NCBI GenBank assembly: GCA_033557675.1
Contig: JAWQRM010000235.1
Span: 1-25,912, forward strand
Source: Coptodactyla brooksi
Lineage: Eukaryota > Arthropoda > Insecta > Coleoptera > Scarabaeidae
DNA: 25,912 nucleotides
Direction of reading: 5' to 3'
Within the stretch, counting starts at the first letter, position 1. Each line of letters starts with the position of its first letter. The translations under genes and the position numbers were made by a program. Of this stretch, positions 1-11,459 are shown piece by piece. The notes below the pieces were generated by a model, which saw nothing but the letters and a program-made list of their open reading frames with translations, made no database searches and was not told the DNA's origin.

Positions 1-28
1 ATGCTACTATATTGACGTCACGAGAACA

Positions 29-374
29 TATAGTCAATGTCGAACTGAAACAAGACAAAAAACTAAAAATAATAACTTTAAGTCTGTGTTTAATCAGCAG
101 CCGAAGAAGAAGATGAAGAATAAGGTAACCAGGAAAAAGACAATTTCCAGCAGCAATTCCGAAGAGAAGCACGTAGTTCTAGACGATTCAAGGGATGACT
201 TAGAGCACTCTGATGAGTGTGTATGATGCGATGAAAATTATAACGCCACAAAGGGGAGAGTTGACCGGATTAAGTGCAAACTGGATTAAAATGGATTAAG
301 ATGTGCACGAAACGTGCACATCTTTCATTGACGTGTGTCAGTCCTGTGGTCAAACTATATTGAAGAAGAAGTGA
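29..374 (+). pseudogene. Inverted copy of the pogo-like transposase C-terminus
   Basis: Read on the plus strand with frame changes, this stretch encodes a basic run (PKKKMKNKV), a Ser/Glu/Asp-rich acidic linker (SSSNSEEKH..., DDSRDDLEHSDEC), then a Cys/His cluster. The pieces of the cluster are ECV, CDENYNATKGRVD, IKC, HETC and CQSCGQ, ending KKK-stop at 372-374. This order, acidic linker followed by a PHD/RING-like zinc finger, is known at the C-terminus of many insect pogo-like transposases. The finger is broken by an in-frame TGA after ECV and by a stop and frameshift after IKCKLD. The catalytic domain is absent here. The matching C-terminus of the minus-strand gene lies in the opposite arm of the palindrome. 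The copy may continue upstream of the window, but homology to the other arm fades near 29. Confidence 0.75.
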
Positions 375-1002
375 AATTACTATTGAAATAATTTGTACCT
401 ATTTAGGAAAAACTGTAGCTTTATTTGTGGAAAATTATGTTATTTTAGATTTTCATTTCGTCTTAATTTAGAAGATTTTCATTTCTTAAGCTATTTTCCA
501 CTTTTTCATGTATGTATGTATTCCACTTTACATACATGAAAAAGTGGAAAATAGCATAAGAAATGAAAATCTTCTAAATTAAGACGAAATGAAAAGCTAC
601 AGTTTTTCCTAAATAGGTACAAATGATTTCAGTAGTAATTTCACTTGTTTTTCAATATAGTTTGACCACTGGACTGATACACATCAATGAAAAATGCGCA
701 GGTTTCGTTCATATCTTAATCCATTTTAATCCAGGTTGCACTTAATCCAGTCAACTCTCCCCTTTGTGGCGTTATAATTTTCACCGAATCCAACACACTC
801 ATCCAAGTGCTCCAAGTGATCCCTTGAAGCGTCTAGAACTACATGCTTCTCTTCGGAGTTGTTGCTGGGTATTGTCTATTGTTATTTTCCTGGTTACCTT
901 ATTCTTTATCTTCTTCTTCGGCTGCTGGTTAAACACAACCGTACTAACGACTTAAAGTTATTATTTTTAGTTTTTTCTTGATTCAGTTTGACATTCACTA
1001 TA
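29..1002. repeat. Long imperfect palindrome made from a transposase 3' end
   Basis: The left arm (29-516) and right arm (529-1002) are reverse complements over nearly their whole length, with a loop of about 12 nt at 517-528. The 26 bases on each side of the loop pair perfectly. Identity is high throughout, with point differences and an extra segment of about 30 nt in the left arm near 421-450. The right arm is continuous with the minus-strand pogo-like transposase gene and holds its last codons and 3' flank. The left arm is therefore an inverted duplicate of that 3' end. I see no AATAAA signal between the stop codon (641-643) and the loop on the minus strand. Two element copies joined tail to tail, or an inverted partial duplication, would both explain the structure. 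Confidence 0.93.
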
Positions 1003-2367
1003 ATTCAGATTTAGGTTTGCTAATGGATGGTACAGGTGAAAGGTTATTTAATATTGTTCTTCAAGTCACGGCTGGGTCATTTTGCTTCGAAGTACCGGGT
1101 TCAAATCCTTGTGGGAAATGTGGAGTGGAATTTCCTTCTCTATCAGTGTATTGACTTGGCTGGTCCTCATCTGTAAAACTGGATCTCTTCATTTCAACAG
1201 GATGTAGATTTTCATTTATGAATGCATAGTCTGGAATTGCTTCTCGATTAAGAGGATAGATTCCTCTAGCTCTAAACCCCGAGACAGCATTCTGAGGAGT
1301 AGCAGATTTCCCCCAACGCTCACTTAGAAGCTTCCCAAATTGCAGTCTCGTAAGTTTACGATCTAAGTGGTTAACTGTGCTTAACTGCCTTGAACACAGC
1401 TCGATCTAAAGGTTGCAAATAGCGGGTACTAGACTTGGAAGACATATCAAAATTATTTCATTGGATTTTGCAAACTCTAGCATTTCGAGTGAATTACAAT
1501 GAGATGTATGCCCATCTAAAATTAACAAAACTTTCCCTGTCAGTTTTCGAGGAAGAAAGTGATCTCGTAGCCAATCAAAGAAAATATCCGTGTTCACGTA
1601 GGCAGATTTTTCATTCATATAAACAATTGACCCTGGTGGCATTCCATCCTCGTATTCCTGTTTTTTATTCTTCCGTTTCATTATAGAATCTGAAGGTAGA
1701 AAAACACTGCATGCAATGACTGTTATCGTTTCCCCCTTTTCTGCTAAAGTGATATTCATAACAACTTTTGAGCCCCTTTGAGCAATAACCTGCCCAGAAC
1801 GGTTGTTTAATTGAAGGCTGTTTCGTCCATATTAAATATACAGCCAGGTTTATTAAATAATAGCTTTTCCTCCAAAACTTGTCCTAAAAGACTAAAGAAA
1901 GGGTGCACGTTTTCTCGATTCACTGCAAGACTACGAGCTATTGATACACCCTCAGATTTACGGATAGTTAAGCTTGGATGTCTCCGTAGAAATAGATGTA
2001 ACCAGTCATATCCGGCTCATTGTGTTTCATTGCTAAAATAATGCTTCTTTCTAAGTTGATTAGCAAAATTGGAAGCCAGTCTTCTAAGGTCATTCCGAGT
2101 GAGGGGAAATGCGTGTTTTTGCATTTGTTTTAAATGTGCTAATCTTTCTTCATTTTCCCGTCCTAGTAAACAGTGTTTTCCTATTCCACCTTCTAAAGTG
2201 TCGCCACTTTTGAATCTTCTTTCCAGTGTCTTTCTAGAGATACAAAATTCAATAGAAGCTCGTGGAACGCTTGTCCCATTATGGATTGCTTCAACTGCTT
2301 TACGTAACTCTTCTTGGGTCCAGTTTTCCCGGTTACTACTCGGTTCCTTAACATATACATTCGGCAT
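641..2367 (-). pseudogene. Degenerate pogo-like (DDE_1) transposase
   Basis: Read right to left from ATG at 2367, this is about 575 codons, normal for insect pogo-like transposases. Residues 1-60 form a psq-type helix-turn-helix (WTQEELRKAVEAI, SRKTLERRFKSG). A second, CENP-B-like DNA-binding part follows (LTRNDLRRLASNFANQL, then GYDWLHLFLRRHP). The catalytic core shows D1 in FNMDETAFN (near 1826), D2 in LLILDGHTSH (near 1515) and D3 in LQPLDRAVFK (near 1405). D2 to D3 is about 36 residues once one frameshift is allowed. After GFRARGIYPLN come an acidic linker and a C-terminal zinc finger (ENYNATKGRVDWIKC, ETCAF) lying in the right arm of the palindrome. Breaks include stops at 2017-2019 and 1807-1809, frameshifts near 1760-1800 and 1400-1440, and damage in the finger. 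It would have cut and pasted its own element; it cannot make an intact protein now. Confidence 0.9.
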
Positions 2368-2659
2368 CTAGAAGTAAAACCAAAAATTTCAACGATATTC
2401 TGCTTATTTAGTGGCGCAGGTCGTGAAATTCTAAATACAGCAGATGCTCGATTACGAGAAATAATTCAAACCAAGTAAAAACAGATTATCGAAGAAAGAT
2501 TTTCGCTTTGTCACTCAATCTTAAACACTTCCGTTTATTGAATGTGGATATCATAGTTCTAACAATACATAAACTACATAAAATTAAATGTAAACGAATC
2601 TTAACCGACCGAGTGTGCGGAGAATATGCACATGTGAGCAAACTATCTCTAAAAATATG

Positions 2660-3055
2660 GGTCATCTATCCCTGGAAAACGTGGGCCATCTATCCCATTA
2701 GTAAGGGATAGATGGCCATGGCACTTTTGGGCGGAACAACGTTAGGATAAGGCGTGTGTAAATTAGGTATCCAAAAACAACCTTCACGTATTTGTTTAAG
2801 CCTAGTTCCGAAGTTATAACCCAAAGCAGACCGTAATTGTAATATAGTCTTTCGAGTCGAGAAAAACTTTAACAGTGTTGGGTTGGAATAATAAACATAT
2901 TTATATACTTACACTGACGATGTCTTTCATAGCGCGGAATACATCCACCAGAGTATATCACATACCACTCCTACGTGACTACTCAGCTTTAAGATCTAGT
3001 AGTTATTGAACAAATGACAGCCGTTGGCCAACTAACCCGTATGGCCATCTAACCC
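2660..3055. repeat. Five copies of a 13-bp motif in the transposon 5' region
   Basis: The motif GGYCAWCTAWCCC occurs at 2660-2672 (ggtcatctatccc), 2684-2696 (ggccatctatccc), inverted at 2705-2717 (gggatagatggcc), 3026-3038 (ggccaactaaccc) and 3043-3055 (ggccatctaaccc). Copies two and three form a perfect hairpin with an 8-nt loop. The cluster lies upstream of the start of the minus-strand pogo-like transposase, where that element's 5' end should be. Clustered subterminal motifs are typical transposase-binding sites, so this is the likely reading. I could not define the element's outer tip; a terminus just beyond 3055 is plausible. Confidence 0.6.
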
Positions 3056-3059
3056 AGGT

Positions 3060-3769
3060 TTACCCTATGTAAATCTAATAACTCTTCATCGTAATAATAA
3101 CGCACTGAATGAATTTTACTAACTTATATACCTAAAAACGACCACATTAATTATAACAAAACCTAAATTTTGTATTTTATTCAGTATTTCGATTGTTTTG
3201 TTTCAATTTTACTGCATTCTCGATAATTAGATGCAATTGAACTTTCACAATTAGATGTTTTTTCATATAGGTAAAAGTGGTATTTTTAATATTTGAGAAA
3301 AGTATGGCAACGGTAAGGATGGCAAAGTAAGTTTTACTTTAAATTGTACAACAAATACTACAAACTGACCGTATTTGCCAGTTTCAGCAACATTAACTTT
3401 ACCCCGAGCGATAATCAACCTTTTTCAAATTGCTACCTATATTTTTTTATTTTTATAAAAGATATAAGTAACAATTACTTAAATTACTTTAATTACAAAC
3501 ATTTCTTGGTTACGAAAGACAGGTTTTTATCGCAATTCTCCGGTACCTTTTATTGACCAAATGAGATGTCATATTTGTCGTAAAAGGGATAAACTCCATT
3601 GTATACATGGCTTTTTTGTAGTCGAGCTTTATCTTCCTTAAAAACCAGATCTTTTTAAGGTAATCGATTTTTTAAGGTTTTTTTCTTTAACGTAAGCCAT
3701 TTTTTGCTGGCGAGAAACAGGAGCTTGTTAATTTTATTTATTACTCACAAATTGCTTAAATTGGCAGCC
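3060..3769. other. AT-rich stretch without recognisable features
   Basis: There is AT-rich sequence with short homopolymer runs and no long open frame with recognisable protein motifs. I saw no convincing inverted or tandem repeat here. Confidence 0.5.
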
Positions 3770-4228
3770 ATTATGTTGAAAACACAGCTGACACCTACGA
3801 GTTTCTCCTAATATTAAATTGAACAGAATATTTTGATGTATTTCGCTCCAAGCATCAATAATTCATTCATCAGACCAAATAATTTTTCTATAAAAAAGCG
3901 AAACATGTTGGACCTTATTCAGATAAAAATTACAAAATTCCATGATCGTATTTCTCCAATACTTGTACTTTTTGAGTAGTGTACGGCTTAACCTTGTGCC
4001 TTTTCAATACTTCGTAGAGTTCGATTTGATGAATCGATATTCGTTACAATTTCTCGAATAGAAATAGCTGGATAACCCTTCAAAGAATATGTAATTCGGC
4101 ACTACTCGTAGTGTCGGTAGTTTTTTTTTGTGTTTCTGAAAAGTTCCATACGTTCTTAAATTTTCTTCTAATCATAAAAATTTCGAAGCGACCGAAAGGT
4201 TCAGAAGTGTCGTGTTAGAATCGGCCAT
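3770..4228 (-). pseudogene. Very degenerate Tc1/mariner-like transposase fragment
   Basis: On the minus strand, joining pieces in different frames gives the order expected of Tc1/mariner-type transposases. A second helix-turn-helix (AISIREIVTNIDSSNRTLRS) comes first. It is followed by a block like HKxxPYxxQxVQ (here KSTSIGEIRSWN and related frames). Next is a YRKIIWSDE block that would hold the first catalytic Asp, then DAWSEIHQNI, comparable to the W-x-ENPH segment after it. Many stops and frameshifts separate the blocks. No second or third catalytic residue can be read further on. The match rests on weak motifs in order, so chance or another family is possible. I found no inverted termini. 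Confidence 0.38.
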
Positions 4229-4489
4229 TTACAGATTTAGATATAACAAGAACCAATCTTTCCAAGGGTACATTGACTGTGTTGACAAGTTGAGATATGA
4301 AGTTGTAGTAAGCAAACATCCCGTAGGTCTAAAAATAACCTTTCGTAACCTTTATATCTTTCAACTAAACTGTCCAAGTTTACATTAATATTAACATCAA
4401 AGTTGGAATTTATTACGTCGGCCGTTTGTGCAACTTTGTATCGATTTATTAACCGCAGTCTGGATGCGATTAAACGCAGCATTAGTGTG

Positions 4490-7400
4490 ATTGATAAATA
4501 AAGCCGTGATAAAAAAATACGTATTTATCCAAATTTCGATAAAAACGAATTTACCTTATCTCTAGTTAGCGATTACGATTTATGTGCTTTTATGTGAGCG
4601 ATGTTAGCGCCACAGCTTGGCACAGTTGGGATATGTTATCCAAAACGGTGTGCCAAAAATATCAAACAGGCGTAGGTCATTCGATTTGACTATATCACAA
4701 GGTTAAGTTCATTTAAATTTAACCAGCTCGGTCGCGGCACAAACAACTCTCTCTACAACATAATATGCCTTCATTTGCATATACAAACCATAGCCGCGTT
4801 ATGTAACCGGTGATTACAAAGTATTCAGGCTCGTTTTAATCCATTCCGTTGCAGCAATATGTTTATTTTGGCTGGTACATTAATAGAAAATAGGAATACA
4901 ATATCTAACAATATCTTACATTTTTTCTCTTTAAAACTTAACCGGGGGAAGGGTACGTTTTATTTATTACGTTTAAATATTTAAACGAGAAGAAAATTAG
5001 TTTGTCATTCACTCGGGCGTTCCTTTTTTGTAAATGATTTTAATATTTTATTAAAGTTATTGTGTGCAGCTTTTGAAATCCTACAGCCTTCTTTTATTGC
5101 GAATCTGCGCTATGTTTCTGTCAATAAAATTTGCACACAATGCGCGGGCACATTTTCTTTCCCTTTTCCGCTGATATATACGTAACAATCACTCAAGAAT
5201 GTTTACTTATTGCATACCGTATACGCACGAATAGAATAATAAATGCGGGATATATCCCCATGCAGTGAACTGACTCGATATCCCCACATAAATCAACGGA
5301 ATTGATACTTTCTCGTGTTTTAAAAAATCCATTTCGTTTGTCGATGAAAAATTTCACGGCATTATCCTGTGTATTACGGGAAAAATGACAAATATTGCAT
5401 TGGGAACAAACACGTTATGATTAAAGAGCGGATGTACTTAATAGTACAAATACGGAAACTTTCATCAGTTATAAATGACTGAAAATGAAATCTCTCGATT
5501 CGTCATTTTTCTAATAACAGCGGCTTATTTGTAACCATGGACTTTAGCTAATTATAAGGAAGACAGCAAATAGAGGAAGAGCTGGACCATCAGCTTGGAA
5601 AATGATGCACACATTTTTGCTGTCTAATTTCAATCATTTTTACTGCTATTAACCTTCTAGAACATACAGTCTTCCTCTTAGAAAGTGGTCTGGAGTGCTG
5701 AGTTGTTTTATCAATCAAAATATGACTTGTCGAACGTGAAATGTCACTTGATTCCAAAAATGAAAAATACACTTAAAAATGATGCACAATGATACTATTA
5801 CATCCTGTACGCAATGTGCGATGCAAAATTGATTTAAGGAAATATTCCTTCATTATAGCAAACTACTCGACTTTAATTATTTTAATCTAAAAAATGCATC
5901 TAAAATTGATACAAAAAACAATCGGAAGTTATTCAAATAATTCCAGTGGGAGACCAAACTTTATTCACCAATCGGAAAATAATATTCTTCGCGAAAGAAA
6001 TAGGGATGAACATTTGAGTTTAAGGGTAAACTAAAAATTAGTATTCATTTGAAAAATTGGAAGAGCCAGCACACATGCAAATTGTATGTAAATCCGTAAT
6101 TGAATGATTTTGAATGTGTACAAAATGTGAGGTGTTTAATATGGAAAAATATTCTAATAGGTTTTGGGGTAAAAATTTTTCATCGAAGAGTTTTTATTCA
6201 GTTTTCGTTCGTTATCGTCGCTTTTCAACGTAAGAACAATAACTAATTTTAGAACACTAATTGTTGCGCGTTGTCTTGAATTTTAAGTACGCAACAAAAG
6301 CTTTTAAGACATGTTTTGTCTGTTACGAAAAACCTCTACAAGCGTGACTAATCGGTCTACAGTGTTTGCTTTCCATGAAAATACAATGTAAACGCTTCGC
6401 CGAGTCCGATCCTAACTAGAACCCTACATTTTATCGAATTAAATCTTGCAGAGCGACTTTACTCGCCATAAAAGACCGTTTAAGCCCCATTTTGCCTATT
6501 GTATCCCTCTGAAATTTAGACATTGTAAGGGGATCGTGCGTTCCGCTTAACACTTTCTATTAATTTCTCTAAACAATTAACCTGTCTCGAATGGTCGCAA
6601 TGATGTAATCGAAAATTTATTTATTTAAAACTAGCGAAATCTGAAGCTATGAGAATGCAACGTCTCGAACTCTCACAGTTACAACTACATCCAGCTTTCA
6701 AAGTAACTCTTGAGAAATATACTCATTAATTACATTTTTATTTTCCAGCACTAAACATCGTAATTTGTCTAGAAAACGAATGGAATAGTCTTAGACGTTT
6801 CATTACAACAGTATGATGTTAAAATTGATTCGCAAAAATAAAAGATATATTTTGATTTGCGATTTTTAATGGCCGACATTAAAATCACGTTTTTTTACTG
6901 ATAAAACACGTTATTTTAGCAAATTCCATCCGCTTGTTTTGCACGATATTTTTTCGACCCACTGAACTATATGCGACGTACTTGTTTGTCGGCTTTCAAG
7001 GTTGAACAATTCTTTTCCTTCTTATTTTTTACGGACTTCTGTTTTTAATTAATATTGCTTGGTTAACAAAATTACAACCGCGTGTCGCGATATCTAAGAG
7101 AACTTTCACGCAGAATTAAATTGATGGGCGAAAATTACAAGGTGCCAACGCATCAATCAATTTTTATTGCCCTTTGTCTCCGGAATAAAATACTAAATCG
7201 AAGGGTGGCCTACTTTTCAAAGGTATCCCCTAGAAAATACGACCCTTAGTAGTGAATCTTTATTACGACCTTTTTTATTAAAGCGTATGAATGCTCATAA
7301 TGAATGGAACCGAAAGTAAAAAGGAGTGCGCAAAAAGAAGAACATAAGGACACCTGGGCGATTCTTTCTTATTTGAATAGCGGGGCAGCACTTCAATAAA

Positions 7401-7800
7401 AACGGGTTGGAAGTTTCACTACTGGTTCGCCCTGAACGCCAAGGTTACCAAAGAAATATGGGTCATACACGTGACCTAAATCCTGCAAATCTCCAATGGC
7501 CGTACGAAGCAAAAGGTGGAGGAGAACCAAAGGTTACGTATTATTACCATAAGAATGTGTGCAGTTGTTCACGCTGAAAAAACTAATTGTGCAAATTTAT
7601 CATGAATTTCTTGAATAAATTTCTTATACTGCAAATAAGTGGATATAGAAAATAATACTATAACTACATTCTTAAAACGTATTTTCAAATAGAGAAAACA
7701 AAGTAACAAAATGATGAAAAATGAAATGGCAACCAAAAGTATTTACTACAAAAAGCAAATGGAGATCATCCCTTCTGAAAGCTAATATATATAATCAACA
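4490..7800. other. AT-rich non-coding stretch, intergenic or intronic
   Basis: About 3.3 kb with no open frame longer than about 60 codons and no recognisable transposase motifs, large inverted repeats or tandem arrays. It looks like single-copy DNA compared with its surroundings. An octamer-like ATTTGCAT lies near 4774, in a stretch (4590-4830) slightly richer in GC and in non-random words than its flanks. This could be regulatory DNA, but the sequence alone does not show it. An intron of a large host gene is as likely as an intergenic region. Confidence 0.45.
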
Positions 7801-8264
7801 CTAGTTTTGTACAATTATAAACCAACCTATTTTGTAATGTTTTTAAATAAGAATTGTTGTTCATTATTGAAAATGCCATAAAACTAAAACAAAATCAGCG
7901 AAATACTGCACAAAAAATTCAGTTAGATAATCTATTCGGAATTTGCATTTTGAAAAATATTCCAAATGATCTAGCAATAGCAAACTTTGTTTTACTTGTG
8001 AAAGAAAAGTCAAGTCTGAGGAGAACTTTTTTATTTTATTTTTAAAATATACTAGAGAATCACCATATGTAAGTACTTCAAGTGAAGGGCGTACGAACGG
8101 TATTATTTTAACATAATATCTTTCGTACCGTTATTAATGCCGTTATTTTAAGGGCATTATTACTTTGCCTATATACTATATACTATTGCCTATATACTAT
8201 AATGGAAAAAGTGCAAGGCATTTTAGATTTTGGTATTAATATAAAAAAAATAAATAAGAGACGT

Positions 8265-8949
8265 TTGAAAGATGTTTGAAATTGAGTTTATAGCAAATTA
8301 TTTTAAACAAGAATTTATTTTCTATTGAAAGTTACGGTAAGACTAATGAATAATACATTGCGTATTATTATGTTATGTTTTATACGGCTGGATAATGATC
8401 AAGAAAATAAAATCTGCGATATCATTAAAAGCAATGGAATGAAATATGTCAAATTAATATTATCGGTGTTCCAAGGGTCGTGAAAATTAGTAATTCAAAT
8501 TTTTTATAATTTTTAATTGTTAGAAAAGTATCTTTTCGTTTCCATACTTTCTTTTTGCAAATATTAAACCCTATTCTATATGAAAAACGCTCTATATTTT
8601 GAAACGTGTATTGTACATCTAAAGAATCAGCTAACAACAGCGTGATTATTTAATGACGCAGAATTTATTTACCGTAATGTGCGCTTTTAGATTTCCCACA
8701 TTTTTTTTTCTTGAAAGCAGTGCTGTTTATTGACTTTGAAGAAGTAAAGCGTTTTCGGGAACGTTATAGCTTTAAGCTTTAAATACGACGAAATTCGTTA
8801 TCTTCTCAGTTGACAATTACGTTGGTAGGCTAATTATTTGAATAATGTATTAAAGAAGACAATTTAATTTACTAAAAAAATTTAATTCACACCGCTTTTT
8901 CTACATACAATAGCTTGAAATAGAAGCGGATGTTGCTTACGAGAATTGT
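8265..8949 (+). repeat. Diverged direct repeat, copy 1
   Basis: Two parts of this block recur downstream in the same orientation. 8265-8530 resembles 9515-9730, sharing words such as gttgagtttat/attgagtttat, ggataatgaKYaagaaaat and aattgttagaaaa. 8628-8949 resembles 10918-11172, sharing the caacaRcgtgatt, aaaagcagt and caatagcttgaaata words and a common right edge at gaattgt. I judge identity by eye at roughly 70-75 per cent, with indels. No protein motif is present. An old tandem duplication or a non-autonomous element family would both fit. Confidence 0.6.
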
Positions 8950-9514
8950 TTATTATAAAAATAAACAGATCGAATATAAGTTTAGATACATTGAGATTTA
9001 TAAGAGAATACTTTTGTAATTCAATAAACTGTTTTAAAACTAAAATTACACAATTTAAATTTGGAAAAAATTATTTTGTTCTTTCAAAAATGCACCTAAT
9101 GATGGCATTGTTTGTAATCATTTGCCATTAAAAAATCAGAAATAAATGTATACAAGAATTTATGGAGTATTTATTTTAATAAATCTAAGGAAATTTTGTA
9201 AAATTAAGGCAAAAGTATCAGTTCACTTCGAGCCTTTAATAAAAAGAATGTTATTTATTCAGTACTTGATGGAAAGTTTACAAATATTTGTTGAGGTAAT
9301 GAACGATCTGAATAGACCAAATGTAAAATTTGTAGTCCACAACTTCTATAAAAATGATATTCGTATTGATAATCGAACGATAATTGGACGATAATTTGCT
9401 TGAAGAGGCTCGTAACTTAACTTTAGGTAAATTTAGAAAATGGTGCAACTAAATTTAAATTGTAGATGTTGGAAATAAAATTAAGAAAATAAAGCCATGT
9501 GACAAAGAAGTTTG

Positions 9515-9730
9515 GAAGATCCCAGTTGAGTTTATCACAAAATATTCTAAATAACAACTAATTTTTTACTGAAGGTTAATAATTTTATGCTACTTAATGT
9601 TAAATCTTATCTTTTTGCATCCCAGGATAATGAGTAAGAAAATCAAACATGTCATATTATTAAAAACTATACTCCACGTGTTGTGTAAATGAATAATTTT
9701 TACATTTTTTTTAAATTTTGAATTGTTAGA
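9515..9730 (+). repeat. Diverged direct repeat, partial copy 2
   Basis: This matches the left part of copy 1 (8265-8530) in the same orientation, about 1.25 kb downstream. The part corresponding to the right half of copy 1 is not found after it. The following sequence holds a short direct repeat, actactaggt, near 9774 and 9795. Confidence 0.45.
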
Positions 9731-10640
9731 AAAATACGATACCGTACCAGATTTTATCCAATAAAATTAGAAACTACTAGGTGTTTTCTCTGAAACTACT
9801 AGGTTTTATGTTTTCTACCACTCTGAGGGCATCAAAATGACATTTTTCTTATACGTTGCTTTCGTTAAAAAATATTTAATTGTCTTATGCGCAGAAATAT
9901 AAATATGTCGTGAATATGTATTTTATTACTTTTTCGATGACGAATGGTCATATATGGACGAAGAGTCATAACAAAGTTAAGCAATTGCCACTACTTCACC
10001 AAAAATATGTCTAAACCAAGTCTATTTAAAATATTTCCGAATTTATAATTTTTATGTACTGAAAATTGTTTACCTTTCGTTTCCTTTACATAAAGAGAAA
10101 CAATATAAAACTTTCAAACGAATGTTCTCCATTTACTATTTCTAGTAAGGTAACATAATACTTTTGATTACCTTCTGATGTCTTTATCATTTTGTTGCTT
10201 TGTTTATTTTTTCAAATAATTTTATTGTTTGAAGATGCATATTAAGAATACATACATGTATTCTAGGGTTATTCTCTGTACCACACAATTTAACATTTAA
10301 TGGAACCCACTATATTTAAAAGCAAATTTATTAACTCTAACGTTTGCACTTTATTACTAAAGTATTGCATATAGAATAAAATAAAACGTTTTTGCAATTT
10401 AATTACAAATAAGTGTACCGCCAATACGAGTATGAAAACAACGGAGCATTTTTGAAGGTAAAAATTTTAAACACCCAGAAACGTTAATTCGAATGCCCAA
10501 AATAAGAACAGACGTCCTATTCTTCTATGAATAGCGTAAAAAATAGTTTTAAATAAGCTTTGCAAGTTATAATTGCCCAAATCTGCTTTAAACAATTAGT
10601 TATGGAACAATAATTTCCAGATTTTAAAGGTATTCTAGAT

Positions 10641-10694
10641 ATTTCGCTTTTAGTGTAAATATTGACAATCCTAAATTTATACTAAAAGCGAAAT
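10641..10694. repeat. Short inverted repeat around ACTAAAAGCGAAAT
   Basis: Arms 10641-10660 and 10675-10694 are inverted copies with one mismatch in 20, separated by 14 nt. The right arm shares the 15-mer atactaaaagcgaaa with the edge of the larger hairpin at 17569. It may be a small MITE terminus or a paired end. Confidence 0.7.
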
Positions 10695-10775
10695 GTCAAC
10701 TAAAATAAAATCATCGAAATATTGCATACCAAATTCAGGATTTTCATGTATGAATAAGCTAAACTTACTTATGCC

Positions 10776-10801
10776 CCTACCAATGATCATACATTGGTAG
10801 G
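10776..10801. repeat. Perfect 10-bp inverted repeat
   Basis: The arms cctaccaatg and cattggtagg enclose a 6-nt spacer (atcata). It is a small stem-loop or a symmetric protein site in otherwise unremarkable DNA; its function is unknown. Confidence 0.6.
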
Positions 10802-10917
10802 CAGTACATTAGTATCTTCATGAAGGCTTATTAGATTTGTCGAAATGTGTGTTCAGTTCTTGAAAGTATTGATTTATGGATCAGGTATATATAGTTCCAT
10901 ACTTAAGATAATGTACT

Positions 10918-11172
10918 AACTAGCAACAACGTGATTGTTTAATTGCGTAGGATTTATTTACTTCAAAGGGCGTTTTTATATTTCCCATATTTTTATCTTA
11001 AAAGCAGTAGGTACTCGTTATTGACTTCTAAGGAATGAAAGCAATAAATTAACAGGTTGATTATTTTAATAATTTATTATGTAAACCAATTTAATTTACC
11101 AAACGAATTTAATTGACACCGCTTCTATTACAATAGCTTGAAATAACGCGGCTGTTGCTTATGAAGAATTGT
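10918..11172 (+). repeat. Diverged direct repeat, partial copy 3
   Basis: This matches the right part of copy 1 (8628-8949) in the same orientation, with the same abrupt right edge after gaattgt. About 220 nt upstream, 10687-10735 also resembles 7870-7925 (ctaaaaYaaaatcaKcgaaata). That suggests copy 3 once covered the whole unit and lost its middle. Confidence 0.55.
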
Positions 11173-11459
11173 AGGTTCCACGTTTTCTGTTCCTTGATTG
11201 ACGAGTACTGTTTCTACTTTCTCCTACCAATAGTTTTTACTTGTAGTCGAACGTTTCGACTTTTGGAAAACTGAAACACGTCGATTTGAAAATAGCTAGT
11301 ACTTTGCCATATATTTTGCTTTTAAGTTTCTGAAGGAATTTCCTACAAAGTATCTAGAAATTGTACCTGAAAATAATAGGTATCTGACATTTAGGAACAA
11401 CATCAGGAAAACGAAAAACGTCGAAAATTTAGACAGTTTATATATTTTTGGTAACTGAC

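Noticed and set aside
764..955. 63-codon plus-strand frame with a hydrophobic end
   Set aside because: It is antisense to the acidic linker and zinc finger of the transposase in the right arm of the palindrome.
1085..1115. tRNA B-box-like ggttcaaatcc
   Set aside because: The flanks do not form a T-stem or acceptor stem and no A-box is placed correctly. On the minus strand it encodes part of the transposase linker (PQGFEPGTSK).
4237..4482. 81-codon minus-strand frame starting MLRLIASRLRLINRY
   Set aside because: It looks protein-like, but I recognise no family and it has no supporting signals. An exon of a host gene or an eroded element is possible; the evidence is too thin for a feature.
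8160..8205. Short tandem words gcctatatactata
   Set aside because: It is two copies of a low-complexity 15-mer, consistent with ordinary replication slippage in AT-rich DNA.
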